Shown here piece by piece: positions 36,713-47,479 of a stretch of DNA of 64,000 bases. Both the position numbers and the translations under genes were made by a program. Location: positions 124,001 through 188,000 of the forward strand of contig NZ_AUBI01000004.1 in the NCBI RefSeq assembly GCF_000429165.1. The letters run 5' to 3'. Each line of letters begins with the position of its first letter. The stretch's first letter is position 1. The stretch is from Acetobacter nitrogenifigens DSM 23921 = NBRC 105050 (GTDB lineage Bacteria; Pseudomonadota; Alphaproteobacteria; Acetobacterales; Acetobacteraceae). The notes beneath the pieces were generated by a model. That model worked only from the letters and a program-made list of their open reading frames with translations. It did not search any database and had not been told where the DNA came from.

Positions 36713-37744
36713 TCAGAAACGCGCAGGGATCAATGACGGCTGTCGGGCGACATGGATTGCGTTCGCACGATAGAACGCCAGCGTTCGACCGTTTCCAGAG
36801 GCCATCGAAGGCCGTGAAGGCGGCGGCGTGAAACCGCGGATCGTCGGGCTGAACGGCGTCGTTGAACGTGCCTGCGAGGCGGGAATCGATGAAGGCACGT
36901 CCGCTCCTCCCGCCGGAAATGGCGGCGCGTGGCTGACCGTCATGGCGACGTGCGGCGAACCGGGCGTTGGCCCGCGCCCCGCGCCACCCAAGGGCGCCGC
37001 CCATGATTCAAGGACTTTCCACTGATACGTGTTGCCGATATCCGGCGTGAAAGAGTGATAGGCGGCCGCGGCGCCGGGCCAGCTTCCTGTGCGGCCGAAC
37101 AGATCCGTCAGGAAGCGGGCGGCGTAATTGGCGTTTGCCACCGGATCGAAAGCGGCCTCCAGCGATGGAAACGCATTTGGGTGCTGTTGAAGATTGACCT
37201 GCATGCATCCAACGTCGATCGACGTCACGCCCTGCGCCTGAAACGCCCGCACGGCTTCGATCGCCTGCTGCTTCGAGTGATAGACATAACCTCGCCCTTG
37301 CGCGTTGACCGTCCACGGCCACGCAACCACGCCGCCGCCCGAAATGCGCCGCCCGCTTTCCACACGCCCCATTGCTACAAGGAACTGATCGGGAATCCGG
37401 TAGATGCGTTCGGCAGAAAGGGCCGCACGAGTGCACAAGCCAGCATCCAACGCAGCGTAAGCCATGGAAGGAGCAGCCTGAGACTCAAATTCCGGGCTGT
37501 CGGAGTTGATCGCCGGAATTTCGACGACGCCTTCCCGTGCGTTCGCAGCCCCGATCACTAAACCACCATTCGTCAGAATCTCTCCCGCGTTGTCATCGCC
37601 TGCGCTCCGGCGTGACAAATATTCGTTCGCGCTCGACTTCGACTCTGGCCTTGCCCCTTCCGGCGCACCAGGAACCGCCGCCACCGCCGAATCAAGCGGC
37701 ATACTTCCCACGATCAGCAGCAGAAACAACAAAAAACGATGCAT
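36713..37744 (-). CDS. Exported lytic transglycosylase, SLT domain
   Basis: The 343-residue protein would cut peptidoglycan between MurNAc and GlcNAc. A signal peptide is evident (MHRFLLFLLLIVGSMPLDSA). The SLT domain spans about residues 100-235 and includes the catalytic Glu in AMGRVESGRR, the AWPWTVNAQG segment, DVGCMQVNLQQHP and AAYHSFTP. The C-terminal 100 residues are Pro/Ser-rich and low in structure. The start at 37744 places the signal peptide correctly; an ATG eight codons earlier is possible. Proteins of this type often accompany secretion or conjugation systems, but none is visible nearby. Confidence 0.87.
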   Translation of the reverse strand: MHRFLLFLLLIVGSMPLDSAVAAVPGAPEGARPESKSSANEYLSRRSAGDDNAGEILTNGGLVIGAANAREGVVEIPAINSDSPEFESQAAPSMAYAALDAGLCTRAALSAERIYRIPDQFLVAMGRVESGRRISGGGVVAWPWTVNAQGRGYVYHSKQQAIEAVRAFQAQGVTSIDVGCMQVNLQQHPNAFPSLEAAFDPVANANYAARFLTDLFGRTGSWPGAAAAYHSFTPDIGNTYQWKVLESWAAPLGGAGRGPTPGSPHVAMTVSHAPPFPAGGADVPSSIPASQARSTTPFSPTIRGFTPPPSRPSMASGNGRTLAFYRANAIHVARQPSLIPARF

Positions 37745-37966
37745 AACGCGGGCATGATGACTGCGCACCAGTTAACAACGAGTTAGAAATCGCTGAGACG
37801 CCCCTCAGTTTCGATCCATTTGCCGGCAGGAAAAGGTGGTTGCGATAAACCGGCGGGGAACGCCGTTGCTGTTGTCGAAGGCATATCGAACCGGCTCATC
37901 TAGTCACACGGGGTAAGCGGCGCAAAAGAGACGTCGGGCATGCGACGCACCCCGCCAGCAAGCAGA

Positions 37967-38701
37967 TCAGGCAGCATCATGGAAAATCAACCCCAGCGTA
38001 TGCCGCAACCCGGATCGAATGGCGCTGACGCCATGACGCATCGTAATGCGATAATCTCCTTTGGCGCCCCGTTGAGGACGGGCGTTAACCGCGAACAGAA
38101 CACCATCGCCTTTTCCAAGCGGAACGACCGTCGCCCGAGATTGCATACGGGGCCTCTGTTCGGTCAAGACGAGCTCGCCACCGGTGAAATCCGCACCAGG
38201 TTCAGAAAGAAGGACCGCAACCTGAAGCGGAAAAACATGATCGCCATAGAGATCCTGATGCAGGCAATTGTAATCTCCCTGCCGATATTCCAGAAGAAGG
38301 GGCGTAGGTTTCGTCTGACCGGCGGCATGGCACCGCTCAAGAAAATCTGCATGGCTTTTGGGAAAGCGCACGGCATTGCCTATGCGTTCATACCAGCCAT
38401 TGGCAATCGGGACGAGACGTGGGTACAGCGCCGTTCGTGCGCTTCCTATCAGGGACGGTAATGGATAGGAAAAATAACGGTATTCACCGCGCCCAAAGCC
38501 GTGCCGAACCATACGGACATGGCTGCGAAACGCGTCTGTCGGTCCGTACAGGCGTGATATCAAATCGCATTCGGGAATTTCAAACAGATCGCTCAATATG
38601 CACCACCCTTCCCGATCGATCTGTTGAGAGATTTTTCCCCAGTCATAAGCGTCAATACGTGCCCGCAAAGCATCAGCCTGAAAGTTTGTTGTATCGACCA
38701 T
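37967..38701 (-). CDS. 2-oxoglutarate/Fe(II)-dependent oxygenase
   Basis: This 244-residue enzyme of the prolyl-hydroxylase-like group couples 2-oxoglutarate decarboxylation to substrate oxidation. The iron ligands are His and Asp in NCLHQDLYGDHVF (about residues 146-150) and a distal His near MRHGVSAIRSGLRHTLGL, where an Arg can bind 2-oxoglutarate. GGAGG lies ten bases before the ATG. It lies about 600 bases downstream of ada on the same strand; such oxygenases are often ada neighbours, which suggests alkylation-damage response, though it is not a typical AlkB. Confidence 0.85.
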   Translation of the reverse strand: MVDTTNFQADALRARIDAYDWGKISQQIDREGWCILSDLFEIPECDLISRLYGPTDAFRSHVRMVRHGFGRGEYRYFSYPLPSLIGSARTALYPRLVPIANGWYERIGNAVRFPKSHADFLERCHAAGQTKPTPLLLEYRQGDYNCLHQDLYGDHVFPLQVAVLLSEPGADFTGGELVLTEQRPRMQSRATVVPLGKGDGVLFAVNARPQRGAKGDYRITMRHGVSAIRSGLRHTLGLIFHDAA

Positions 38702-38730
38702 AGGGTCGCTTCCTCCTGCGACTGAAGAAT

Positions 38731-38747
38731 CTCAAGATTTTCTTGAG
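38731..38747. promoter_or_regulatory. Inverted repeat upstream of the 2OG oxygenase
   Basis: CTCAAGA (38731-38737), a three-base spacer TTT, and TCTTGAG (38741-38747) form a perfect dyad 30 bases upstream of the oxygenase start. It has the shape of an operator for a dimeric regulator. Confidence 0.45.
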
Positions 38748-39304
38748 AGTATTGTTCTCGTTTTCGGCAATATATGAATACTATCGCGCATCAGAAACAG
38801 TGACGCCACGCGCCCGACAGTAACCCGCTCGCATTTTCGGGCCTCACGGCGCATCTTTACACGAGAGTATCCACGTTATTTACGCACAGGACACCAGTTT
38901 GTGGCGCAATCCCCCGCTGACGGAATCTTATACCCGCCTTCATTTTTTCCGCGGGGCCAGAACAATTTCACTGCCGACAAGCATGCCGAATAGCGCCACG
39001 ATGGTCCGATACAACGAATTTATTCGCCAAGGGAAACCAGGTGAAAAGAGACCAGCTCCCCTATCCACAACCGTGCGTCAGCGGTGCTGGAGGCGGCGAC
39101 CCACATGACATGGCGTATGAAATATAGAGTATTCGATCGAAAAACTGTATTCTAAACCAGATATTTTTCCTCAAACAGTTCGTAATGACAAATCAGGCGC
39201 GGATACAGAGATCAACAAGGCGTTCGCTTTCGCGACAAAAGAACGTGCAAAATAGCAATACTCACCCTGTCAAAAAACAGATCGCTCCGATAAAGAATCG
39301 TCGG
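38748..39304. other. Intergenic region between oxygenase and ada
   Basis: About 560 bases, AT-richer than the flanks, with no conserved frame on either strand. It should contain the oxygenase promoter at its left end and the end of the ada transcript at its right. I see no RNA gene. Confidence 0.4.
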
Positions 39305-40378
39305 TCACTTTGCTTCAGCCTCACGTCGAAGCAGGTGACGTTTGCGCTCGACGCCCCATCGATATCCTGAAAGAGACCCGTCATTGCGAATAACGCGATG
39401 ACAGGGGATCGCAACGGCGATGTGGTTGGACGCGCAGGCCCCGGCAACCGCACGTGTCGCTGTTGGCTGGCCAATCCTTCGGGCGACTTCCGCATAAGTG
39501 ACGGTTTCGCCTGCCGGGATCTGACGCAACGCCTGCCATACACGTTGCTGAAATACCGTCCCGCGCACGTCAAGCGGTAAATCAAGCCCCTGATTCGGAG
39601 TTTCAACAAAACCGATAACCTTGGCGATATTCTTTTCATAGTCGGGGTCTGCTCCAATGAGCTTCGCCCTGGGAAACCGATCCTGCAGATCCAGCACCAA
39701 CGCCTCCGGATCATCACCGATCAAGATCGACGCAACGCCTTTTTCACTTGATGCGACGAGGATAGCCCCCAGGGAGCATTGAGCCACCGCGAAATGAAGA
39801 ACTTCGTGCGCGCCGCCATTCTTATAATGTTTTGGCGTCATGCCCAGCATGGCGGACGACTGCGCATAGAAACGACCGTTGGAGTTGAAACCCGCATCAT
39901 AAAGTGCGTCTGTGACCTTCGCACCTTGCTCCAGCCCCTCACGCACTTTTCGAGCGCGGCTGGCGCTGGCGTACGCCTTGGGTGTAAGACCTGTCTGCGC
40001 TTTGAAAATGCGTTGAAAATAACCCGGACTCAGTTCGACAGCGGTCGCCAGAGTCTCTAACGAAGGAGCCTCTTCTGCGGTTTCTATCAAGCGGCAGGCC
40101 CGCTCGACCAATGCGGCATTTGCCGCATCGGTTGAACACCCCTCAGGATTGCATCGCTTGCAAGGGCGGCAGCCCGTCGCCCTCGCGCTTTCCAGCGTGT
40201 CATGCAAGGTGACGTTTTTGGGGTTCGGCGTGCGGGAAGGACAGGACGGACGGCAATATACGCCGGTCGTGGAGACGGAATACCACAACGTCCCGTCCGA
40301 GTTCCTGTCGCGGGCAAGAATTCTCGTCCAACGAGAATCTCTTGCAGTATCCTGAGGATATTTATCAGTTTTCATCAT
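39305..40378 (-). CDS. ada: Ada: bifunctional regulator and O6-methylguanine-DNA methyltransferase
   Basis: Ada removes methyl groups from DNA phosphotriesters and O6-methylguanine and, once methylated, activates the adaptive response. The 357-residue protein shows the N-terminal zinc site with cysteines 42, 46, 70 and 73 (Cys42 is the phosphotriester acceptor). An AraC-type helix-turn-helix region (about 95-180) contains LSPGYFQRIFKAQTGLTPKA. The C-terminal methyltransferase domain has the acceptor Cys in IPCHRVI near residue 320 and the preceding GACASNHIAVA. The two adjacent ATGs at 40378 and 40375 are both possible. All key residues are present. Confidence 0.96.
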   Translation of the reverse strand: MMKTDKYPQDTARDSRWTRILARDRNSDGTLWYSVSTTGVYCRPSCPSRTPNPKNVTLHDTLESARATGCRPCKRCNPEGCSTDAANAALVERACRLIETAEEAPSLETLATAVELSPGYFQRIFKAQTGLTPKAYASASRARKVREGLEQGAKVTDALYDAGFNSNGRFYAQSSAMLGMTPKHYKNGGAHEVLHFAVAQCSLGAILVASSEKGVASILIGDDPEALVLDLQDRFPRAKLIGADPDYEKNIAKVIGFVETPNQGLDLPLDVRGTVFQQRVWQALRQIPAGETVTYAEVARRIGQPTATRAVAGACASNHIAVAIPCHRVIRNDGSLSGYRWGVERKRHLLRREAEAK

Positions 40379-40652
40379 GTGGCCATTCTGTCCGCCGACG
40401 CTTTAAGGCACGCTCTGTTTCTTGCTTTCAAATTCGAAATACGACGCTGATGCGTCCATCGCAAAGACAAACGCGTCGAGATGAAAGGGGTCGCCCGGCC
40501 CATACGCGGCGACGCCTACGCCTCACCAATGCGTAGTCTTGATGGCGCGCAAACAATTTCAAGTCATGAACCGGAACGTTTTTGCGAAGCGTTCTCCGCT
40601 AGCGTTGGGTGTTGATGCAAACGCGCATCGCGCTGAACAACAGGAGTGACGC

Positions 40653-41117
40653 ATGTCGAAAGAAACACAAAACAAAGCGATTGTCGCAGAATGGTTCAAA
40701 CGGTTCTGGGGCAATCCGTACGATGAGGCCGTTATCGACGAACTGGGCGCCGACGATCTGACTGTCTTCTACCCCATGCACGGTCCGCGCAAGGGCAAAG
40801 CGGAAGTGAAGAAGTTTATGGTCGAGTTCCGGGAGGCCTTTCCAGACCTCAATTTCTGGGGCGTCGAAGAGATGGTTGCCGAAGGCGATATCGTCGTCGC
40901 GCGCTGGGACGGTGGCGGGACGAACACCGGTCCAGCTTTCGATGATTTGCCCGTAGGCGCTTTACCGCGTGCAAATACCGGGAAAACCATGCGTTTTACC
41001 GGCACTAGCTGGCTCGAGGTCAGGGATGGAAAGATCGTCAATGAACCGGGACAAGAATGCGCGCTGGCGGCATTGCAGCAACTTGTCCTGATACCGCCAA
41101 TTGAGAGGACAAGATAA
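40653..41117 (+). CDS. SnoaL-like (NTF2-fold) ester cyclase family protein
   Basis: The 154-residue protein has an NTF2-like fold: N-terminal helices (KAIVAEWFKRFWGNPYD), a central FREAFPDLNFWGVEEMVAEGD strand pair, and RWDGGGTNTG near residue 90. These match the SnoaL-like polyketide-cyclase/ester-cyclase family, in which few bacterial members have known substrates. AGGAG lies six bases before the ATG. It is divergent from ada by 274 bases and stands alone. Confidence 0.85.
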   Translation: MSKETQNKAIVAEWFKRFWGNPYDEAVIDELGADDLTVFYPMHGPRKGKAEVKKFMVEFREAFPDLNFWGVEEMVAEGDIVVARWDGGGTNTGPAFDDLPVGALPRANTGKTMRFTGTSWLEVRDGKIVNEPGQECALAALQQLVLIPPIERTR

Positions 41118-41305
41118 TTTTGGCGGCTTTTCTGGCGCCAAAACGTCTCCAGACAAGGACTGCCAGCTGCACACATGAAGGTCTGCAATCAGGCACACCG
41201 TCAATCGAAGCGACATATATACGTCGGCGCCCTCGGCTTGGCGTTGAACCGCCCGCCTCTTCCAAAACCGCCGTCTTCGCAAGCGATATAGTCATCAAAA
41301 GGAAA
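41118..41305. other. Gap between ester cyclase and icd terminator
   Basis: No supported gene. Together with the stretch to 41481 this convergent gap holds only the terminator hairpin listed at 41306-41332. Confidence 0.4.
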
Positions 41306-41332
41306 GGCTCTGGAGACCTAACCTCCAGAGCC
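41306..41332 (-). terminator. Terminator-like hairpin downstream of icd
   Basis: GGCTCTGGAG (41306-41315) and CTCCAGAGCC (41323-41332) form a ten-base stem with a seven-base loop. On the minus strand it is followed by TTTCCTTTTGAT, a T-rich tail. It lies about 150 bases past the icd stop and may also serve the convergent ester cyclase gene. Confidence 0.75.
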
Positions 41333-41481
41333 CTGCACTTCTTTGTCTACAGACGGATCTTCGTCCTAAAACCGTTCGACACTTTCACCGTCAAACGGGG
41401 CTAGCGCACGACGAGCCGTCCGAAGACGCTAGTCAGAGGGAAATGCGCGCAGCCCACGCCAGCGCGCAGTCCGCCAGAGCC

Positions 41482-42699
41482 TCAGGCCTTGAGCGCCTTC
41501 TGCAGGCGCACGTCAATGGCATCGAGGAAGGGCTGCGTGTCCAGCCACTTCACGTCCTTGCCAACCAGCAGGGCGAGATCCTTGGTCATCTCACCCGCCT
41601 CGACGGCCTCGACGCAGACGCGTTCCAGCGTCTCGGCGAAGTTCACCACATCAGGGGTGTCATCGAAACGACCGCGATAGATCAGGCCCCGCGTCCACGC
41701 ATAGATCGACGCGATCGGATTCGTGGAGGTCGGACGGCCCTTCTGATGCTCACGATAGTGACGCGTCACCGTGCCGTGCGCCGCCTCGGACTCGACGATC
41801 GTGCCGGTCGGGTCGAGCAGAACGGACGTCATCAAGCCAAGGCTGCCGAAGCCCTGCGCCACGATGTCGCTCTCGACGTCGCCGTCGTAGTTCTTACAGG
41901 CCCAAACATAGCCGCCTTCCCACTTCAGGGCGCTTGCGACCATGTCGTCGATCAGACGGTGCTCGTAGGTCAGGCCGAGCTTGTCGAAGTCGGCCTTGAA
42001 CTCCTTCTCGTAGATCTCCTGGAACACATCCTTGAACATGCCGTCATAGGCCTTGAGGATCGTGTTCTTTGTCGAGAGGTAGACTGGCAGCTTGCGATCA
42101 CGGCCATAGCTGAGCGACGCGCGGGCGAAGCCTTCAATGGAGGCGCGGGTGTTGTGCATACCGAGCGCGACGCCCGGGCCCTTGAAGTCATGCACGTCGA
42201 GCGTGATCGGCTCGCCGCCACCTTCCGGCACGAAGTTCAGCGTGACCTTGCCCGGACCGGGGATCTTGGTCTCGGCGGCGCGATAGATGTCGCCATACGC
42301 ATGGCGGCCGATGACGATCGGCTTGCCCCAGTGCGGCACGAGGCGCGGCACGTTGGAGCAGATGATCGGCTCACGGAAGATCGTGCCGTCGAGGATGTTG
42401 CGGATCGTGCCGTTGGGCGACCGCCACATCTTCTTCAGGCCGAATTCCTCGACGCGCGCCTCGTCCGGCGTGATCGTCGCACATTTGACGCCGACGCGGT
42501 ACTTCTTGATCGCCTCGGCGGCCTCGACCGTCACCTTGTCGTCGGTCGCGTCACGGTGCTCGATACCGAGATCGTAGTATTTCAGATCGATGTCGAGGTA
42601 AGGGACGATCAGCCGGTCTTTGATGAAATGCCAGATAATCCGCGTCATCTCGTCGCCGTCGAGTTCGACAACCGGATTTTTGACTTTGATTTTCGCCAT
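41482..42699 (-). CDS. icd: NADP-dependent isocitrate dehydrogenase (eukaryotic-type)
   Basis: This TCA-cycle enzyme converts isocitrate to 2-oxoglutarate and CO2 with NADP. The 405-residue protein is of the homodimeric eukaryote-like type common in alphaproteobacteria. It begins [20 protein letters not shown] and has the isocitrate-binding [19 protein letters not shown] near 92-110. [16 protein letters not shown] and [19 protein letters not shown] (metal-binding Asp residues) follow. The C-terminal [17 protein letters not shown] contributes to the NADP site. A 300-base gap upstream should hold its promoter. Confidence 0.97.
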   Translation of the reverse strand: MAKIKVKNPVVELDGDEMTRIIWHFIKDRLIVPYLDIDLKYYDLGIEHRDATDDKVTVEAAEAIKKYRVGVKCATITPDEARVEEFGLKKMWRSPNGTIRNILDGTIFREPIICSNVPRLVPHWGKPIVIGRHAYGDIYRAAETKIPGPGKVTLNFVPEGGGEPITLDVHDFKGPGVALGMHNTRASIEGFARASLSYGRDRKLPVYLSTKNTILKAYDGMFKDVFQEIYEKEFKADFDKLGLTYEHRLIDDMVASALKWEGGYVWACKNYDGDVESDIVAQGFGSLGLMTSVLLDPTGTIVESEAAHGTVTRHYREHQKGRPTSTNPIASIYAWTRGLIYRGRFDDTPDVVNFAETLERVCVEAVEAGEMTKDLALLVGKDVKWLDTQPFLDAIDVRLQKALKA

Positions 42700-42999
42700 G
42701 AGACTTAGCGGCCCCTTTCGATGGGTGTCGTGCCGACGCCCGGAGACGCCAGCGGAAAGGTGTTCGGCAGTAGCACGCTGACGGCGTGGCCCCTATGCCA
42801 GCCCGCGCTCCCGCCTGTTCACAATAACGATAGCGGTCATGCACTGCGCGGTTAAACCGGGCGAATGCGCGCGCTTCAAAAACTCGTCAGCGTCCGGGCG
42901 GCCCGGCATAGTTCGCCGAGCGTCCGGTCAACCGGAATCGCTATGCCAACAAGCCTGCGGCAGACCGCTCGAGGTCGTCAACCAACATAAGGAAACTGC

Positions 43000-43590
43000 A
43001 TGACCACCCCCGGATGGACGATTGAGCGCCTTGGAGCCTCCCCGACACAGCGAAACGCCGAGATCGACGAGTTGGCGACGCTACTGGTCGATACAGTGGC
43101 CGGAGGCGGTTCGGTCGGCTTCATGCACCCCCTGCCTCACGACATCGCCAGAAATTTCTGGGCGGCCGCGCTGGAGGAATCGGATCGCGGGCACAGAGTC
43201 ATTCTCGGCGCAACGACGCCGGATAGGATGGACGACGGGACGCAACAGAGGCAGACGTTGATCGGCACGGTCAGCATCTCAGTGAGCGCGCCGCAAAACC
43301 AGCCCCATCGAGCGGAAATCATGAAGATGATGACGGCGCGCGCCTTTGCACGACAGGGCGCCGCGACCACCCTCCTGATCGCCGCCGAACAGATCGCGCG
43401 AGACCACGAAAAAACCCTGCTAACGCTGGACACTGCCGAAGACGGCGGAGCCGGCAGGTTGTACGAACGCCTCGGCTATGTCCGGGCGGGGCTGATCCCA
43501 GGCTATGCCTACAAGCCACACGGAGGCATGACCGGCACGGTCCTGTACTGGAAACGGCTTGACCACACGCCAGCCGAACAGGTCGCGTGA
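43000..43590 (+). CDS. GNAT family N-acetyltransferase
   Basis: The 196-residue protein has a GNAT core: EIMKMMTARAFARQGAATTL (motif A with R/Q-x-x-G-x-A), LLTLDTAEDGGAGRLYERLG and YVRAGLIPGYAYKPHGGMTG with final VLYWKRL. The TLDT-GAG-LYERLGY pattern is common in acetyltransferases that inactivate small amines or antibiotics, but the substrate is unknown. AAGGAAACTGC precedes the ATG. The 300 bases before it show no gene. Confidence 0.9.
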   Translation: MTTPGWTIERLGASPTQRNAEIDELATLLVDTVAGGGSVGFMHPLPHDIARNFWAAALEESDRGHRVILGATTPDRMDDGTQQRQTLIGTVSISVSAPQNQPHRAEIMKMMTARAFARQGAATTLLIAAEQIARDHEKTLLTLDTAEDGGAGRLYERLGYVRAGLIPGYAYKPHGGMTGTVLYWKRLDHTPAEQVA

Positions 43591-43879
43591 CGGGAGAATT
43601 CGCTCATCGAGCCTCGGCTCCACCCGATTTCACTTTCCGAAACGTCGCTTCGATCACGATGCGTCACGCAGTTATTCTTCTTGCACGATCCAGCCCATTC
43701 ACGTGCATCCACCGGATAAGACTGTCTGTATTCGAATCCGGATTTCGAGCGGTCTCGACAAAGAGCGCCCCGTAGAGCCGGGGCATTCGCGTCGAACTGT
43801 GATTCAGTGCGAACCCCCAGCCTCATGGTTTCAACGAACATCTTTCCCTGACCATGAACAAGGTCGTCTCTGGCCGCCA
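43591..43879. other. Convergent gap before the glnA terminator
   Basis: No supported gene in this stretch; the glnA terminator follows at 43880-43911. Confidence 0.4.
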
Positions 43880-43911
43880 AAACGCAAAAACGCAGCCCGA
43901 GGGCCGCGTTT
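43880..43911 (-). terminator. Terminator of glnA
   Basis: On the minus strand AACGC, one mismatch, GCCC, a two-base loop, GGGC, one mismatch, GCGTT form a hairpin. It is followed by TTTGCGTTTT. It begins about 25 bases past the glnA stop. Confidence 0.8.
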
Positions 43912-43936
43912 CCACTGATCCGAAATCGAAAGACGA

Positions 43937-45382
43937 TCAGACCGAGTAATACATCTCGAACTCGACCGGATGCGGCGTGTGTTCGAAGCGATACACGTCC
44001 TGCCACTTGATCTCGATGTAGCTCTCGATCTGGTCCTTCGTGAACACGTTGCCTGCCAGCAGGAACTCGTGATCGGCGGCGAGAGCCTCAAGCGCCTCAC
44101 GCAGCGAGCCCGCAACGGTCGGGATCTGCTTCAGCTCTTCCGGCGGCAGGTCGTAAAGATCCTTGTCCATGGCGTCGCCCGGGTGGATCTTGTTCTTGAT
44201 GCCATCCAGACCGGCCATCAACATGGCGGCGAACGCCAGGTACGGATTGGCGGTCGGATCCGGGAAACGAACCTCGACGCGCTTCGCCTTCGGGTTGGTC
44301 GCGTAGGGGATACGGCACGACGCCGAGCGATTGCGGGCCGAATAGGCCAGCAGCACGGGAGCCTCGAAGCCGGGGATCAGACGCTTGTAGGAGTTGGTCG
44401 ACGGGTTCGTGAAAGCGTTCAGAGCCTTCGCGTGCTTGATGATGCCGCCGATGTAATACAGCGCCGTGTCGGACAGGTCGGCGTAGCCGTTACCAGCGAA
44501 AGTCGGCTTGCCCGCTTTCCAGATCGACTGATGGACATGCATGCCCGAGCCGTTGTCGCCATAGATCGGCTTCGGCATGAACGTCGCGGACTTGCCGTAG
44601 GACACGGCCACGTTGTGCACGCAGTACTTGTAGATCTGCATGAAGTCGGCGGAGCGGACCAGCGTGTCGAACTTCGTTCCCAGCTCATGCTGCGACTGCG
44701 CGACTTCATGGTGGTGCTTCTCGATCGGCAGGCCCATCTCGCCCATCGTCGTCAGCATTTCGGCGCGCAGGTCAGATTCGCTATCGACCGGAGCGACTGG
44801 GAAGTAACCACCCTTGACGCCCGGACGGTGGCCCAGGTTGCCCTCGGGGTATTCCTTCAAAGACGCGCCGGGTCCTTCGATGCTGTCCAGCTGGAACTTG
44901 CCGTAGTTCGGGCCGGTGCCGAACAGGACGTTGTCGAAGATGAAGAATTCAGCTTCGGGGCCGAAGAACGCCGTATCGCCCAGACCGGTGGACTGCAGAT
45001 ACTTCTCAGCCAGCTTCGCGGTGGAGCGCGGGTCGCGGTTGTAGAACTGCCCGGTGGCGGGATCGATGATGTCGCAGATCAGGATGAGCTGCGGCTTGGC
45101 CGAGAACGGGTCCATGACGGCGGTGGTGGCGTCCGGGAGCAGAACCATGTCGCTCTCGTTGATCGCTTTCCAGCCTGCGATCGACGAACCGTCGAACATG
45201 AAACCTTCGGTGAAGGTGTCTTCCTCGATCGTCGACACGTGCTGCGTCGTGTGGTGCCAGGTTCCGCGGGGATCGGTGAAGCGCAAGTCCACCAGATCGA
45301 CCGAGTGTTCCTTGATGAGGTCGAAGACCTTGGCAACCGCAGCTGCAGCCGCGCTGGTCGAACCGGACTCTTTCTTCGCCAT
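43937..45382 (-). CDS. glnA: Glutamine synthetase type I (GlnA)
   Basis: GlnA makes glutamine from glutamate, ammonia and ATP as a dodecamer. The 481-residue protein shows [12 protein letters not shown] near residue 58, [12 protein letters not shown] (metal ligands) near 140, [13 protein letters not shown] (active-site His) near 268, and [20 protein letters not shown]. The adenylylation-site Tyr lies in [11 protein letters not shown] near 409, so it is the GSI-beta type controlled by GlnE. I start it at the ATG at 45382 with GTAAGGGC upstream; a longer frame would add 44 non-conserved residues. It follows glnB by 180 bases on the same strand, a typical nitrogen-regulated operon. Confidence 0.98.
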   Translation of the reverse strand: MAKKESGSTSAAAAAVAKVFDLIKEHSVDLVDLRFTDPRGTWHHTTQHVSTIEEDTFTEGFMFDGSSIAGWKAINESDMVLLPDATTAVMDPFSAKPQLILICDIIDPATGQFYNRDPRSTAKLAEKYLQSTGLGDTAFFGPEAEFFIFDNVLFGTGPNYGKFQLDSIEGPGASLKEYPEGNLGHRPGVKGGYFPVAPVDSESDLRAEMLTTMGEMGLPIEKHHHEVAQSQHELGTKFDTLVRSADFMQIYKYCVHNVAVSYGKSATFMPKPIYGDNGSGMHVHQSIWKAGKPTFAGNGYADLSDTALYYIGGIIKHAKALNAFTNPSTNSYKRLIPGFEAPVLLAYSARNRSASCRIPYATNPKAKRVEVRFPDPTANPYLAFAAMLMAGLDGIKNKIHPGDAMDKDLYDLPPEELKQIPTVAGSLREALEALAADHEFLLAGNVFTKDQIESYIEIKWQDVYRFEHTPHPVEFEMYYSV

Positions 45383-45405
45383 AATAGCCCTTACCTGCCT
45401 GTTAA

Positions 45406-45422
45406 ACGCCGTTTGGCGGCGT
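45406..45422. promoter_or_regulatory. Small hairpin in the glnB-glnA spacer
   Basis: ACGCCG (45406-45411) and CGGCGT (45417-45422) form a six-base stem with a five-base loop. It sits 24 bases before the glnA start. It could affect glnA translation or act as an attenuator; the stem is short. Confidence 0.3.
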
Positions 45423-45562
45423 GCTGTTGTCGACGCCGCCAGGGGCTGCCCGAGATCGGCGCCCACTCCGGTGTCATACCGAAACTGTTTGTCCCATGTC
45501 GTCCGGAGCCGCAAGCCTCTCCGCCGCTCGCGGAGAAAGCCAAAGCGCGCGGGCCGGACGGA

Positions 45563-46234
<672 letters not shown>

Positions 46235-47416
46235 GTGAAACCGCTTAACGGCCAGACCGCCGCGCTTCCGACAACCATCTTCACCGTGATGTCGGCGCTG
46301 GCGCAGCAACACGGCGCCATCAACCTCGGTCAGGGTTTTCCGGACACTGAAGGACCCGCGCATCTTGTCGAGGCCGCAGCCGCGGCATTGCGCGACGGGC
46401 GCAACCAGTACGCCCCGCTGACCGGCCTGCCCGAGCTTCGCGAAGCGGTGGCGCGTTCGAACGCACGTTTTTACGGGCTCGACATCGATCCGGCGACCGA
46501 AGTGGTGGTGACGTCCGGTGCGACGGAAGCCCTTGCCGCGTCCTTCGCCGCCCTGCTGAATCCCGGAGACGAGGTCATCGTCATAGAACCGGCGTTCGAC
46601 ACCTATCTGCCGGTCATCCGCCTGCTCGGCGCAACGCCGCGCCTCGTTCGTCTGAACCTGCACGACTGGTCTCTCCCGCGCGACGAACTCGCCGCCGCGT
46701 TCGGACCGAAGACGAAGGCGATCCTGCTGAATTCGCCCATGAACCCGACGGGCAAGGTCTTCACGCAGGAAGAGCTGTCGTTCATCGCCGGACTGGTGCA
46801 GGAGCACGACACCTACGCCATTTGCGACGAGGTCTACGAGCATCTCGTCTTCGACGCCCGCCACACGCCGCTGATGACGCTTCCCGGCATGCGCGAACGC
46901 TGCGTGCGGATCGGCAGCGCGGGCAAGAGCTTCTCCTTCACCGGCTGGAAGGTCGGCTACATCACCGCGCCAAAGGCGCTGGCGTCCGTGATCGCCAAAA
47001 CGCACCAGAACCTGACCTTCGCCACGGCGCCGAACCTTCAACGCGCAGTCGCAATCGGTCTGGATCAGGACACGGGGTATTTCACGGAACTGTCGCAGGG
47101 CATGCGGGTCCGCCGCGACCTCCTCGCCGCTGGCCTGTCCGATCTGGGATTCGGCGTTCTGCCCTCCGACGGGACTTACTTCCTGACCGCCGATATCCGC
47201 CCTCTGGGCGCCGCGACTCGTCCCGGAGAGGATGACGTCGCGTGGTGCAAACGGGCGACGGTCGAAGCAGGCGTCACGCTGATCCCGGTTTCTGCGTTCT
47301 ATGACCCGGCGGGCGGTCCGGCCCCGAGCCACTTCGTGCGTTTCGCGTTCTGCAAGCAGCCAACCGTTCTGGAAGAAGCCATCATCCGGCTGCGGAACTG
47401 GATCGCCAAGGCGTAA
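46235..47416 (+). CDS. PLP-dependent class I/II aminotransferase
   Basis: The 393-residue transaminase has the fold-type I layout: GAINLGQGFPDTEGP near residue 27, QYAPLTGLPELREAVA, SGATEALAASFAALLNPGDE, NSPMNPTGKVF, and CDEVYEHLVFD. The PLP lysine is in SAGKSFSFTGWKVGYI near 231. This set matches the methionine/kynurenine aminotransferase group (YbdL/KAT-like). The start is a GTG at 46235 preceded by GAGGGAGA. It is the last chromosomal gene before the tRNA-His island. Confidence 0.92.
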   Translation: MKPLNGQTAALPTTIFTVMSALAQQHGAINLGQGFPDTEGPAHLVEAAAAALRDGRNQYAPLTGLPELREAVARSNARFYGLDIDPATEVVVTSGATEALAASFAALLNPGDEVIVIEPAFDTYLPVIRLLGATPRLVRLNLHDWSLPRDELAAAFGPKTKAILLNSPMNPTGKVFTQEELSFIAGLVQEHDTYAICDEVYEHLVFDARHTPLMTLPGMRERCVRIGSAGKSFSFTGWKVGYITAPKALASVIAKTHQNLTFATAPNLQRAVAIGLDQDTGYFTELSQGMRVRRDLLAAGLSDLGFGVLPSDGTYFLTADIRPLGAATRPGEDDVAWCKRATVEAGVTLIPVSAFYDPAGGPAPSHFVRFAFCKQPTVLEEAIIRLRNWIAKA

Positions 47417-47443
47417 TCCGCCGGGGACGCGCGCACAACGCCG

Positions 47444-47472
47444 TTGACTGGCGCGCACGTCTTGTCTAATGA
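47444..47472 (+). promoter_or_regulatory. Likely promoter of the first tRNA-His
   Basis: TTGACT (47444-47449) and TAATGA (47467-47472) are separated by 17 bases, 14 bases before the tRNA. The upstream sequence of the second tRNA-His copy has no comparable pair. Confidence 0.55.
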
Positions 47473-47479
47473 CGGGGCC

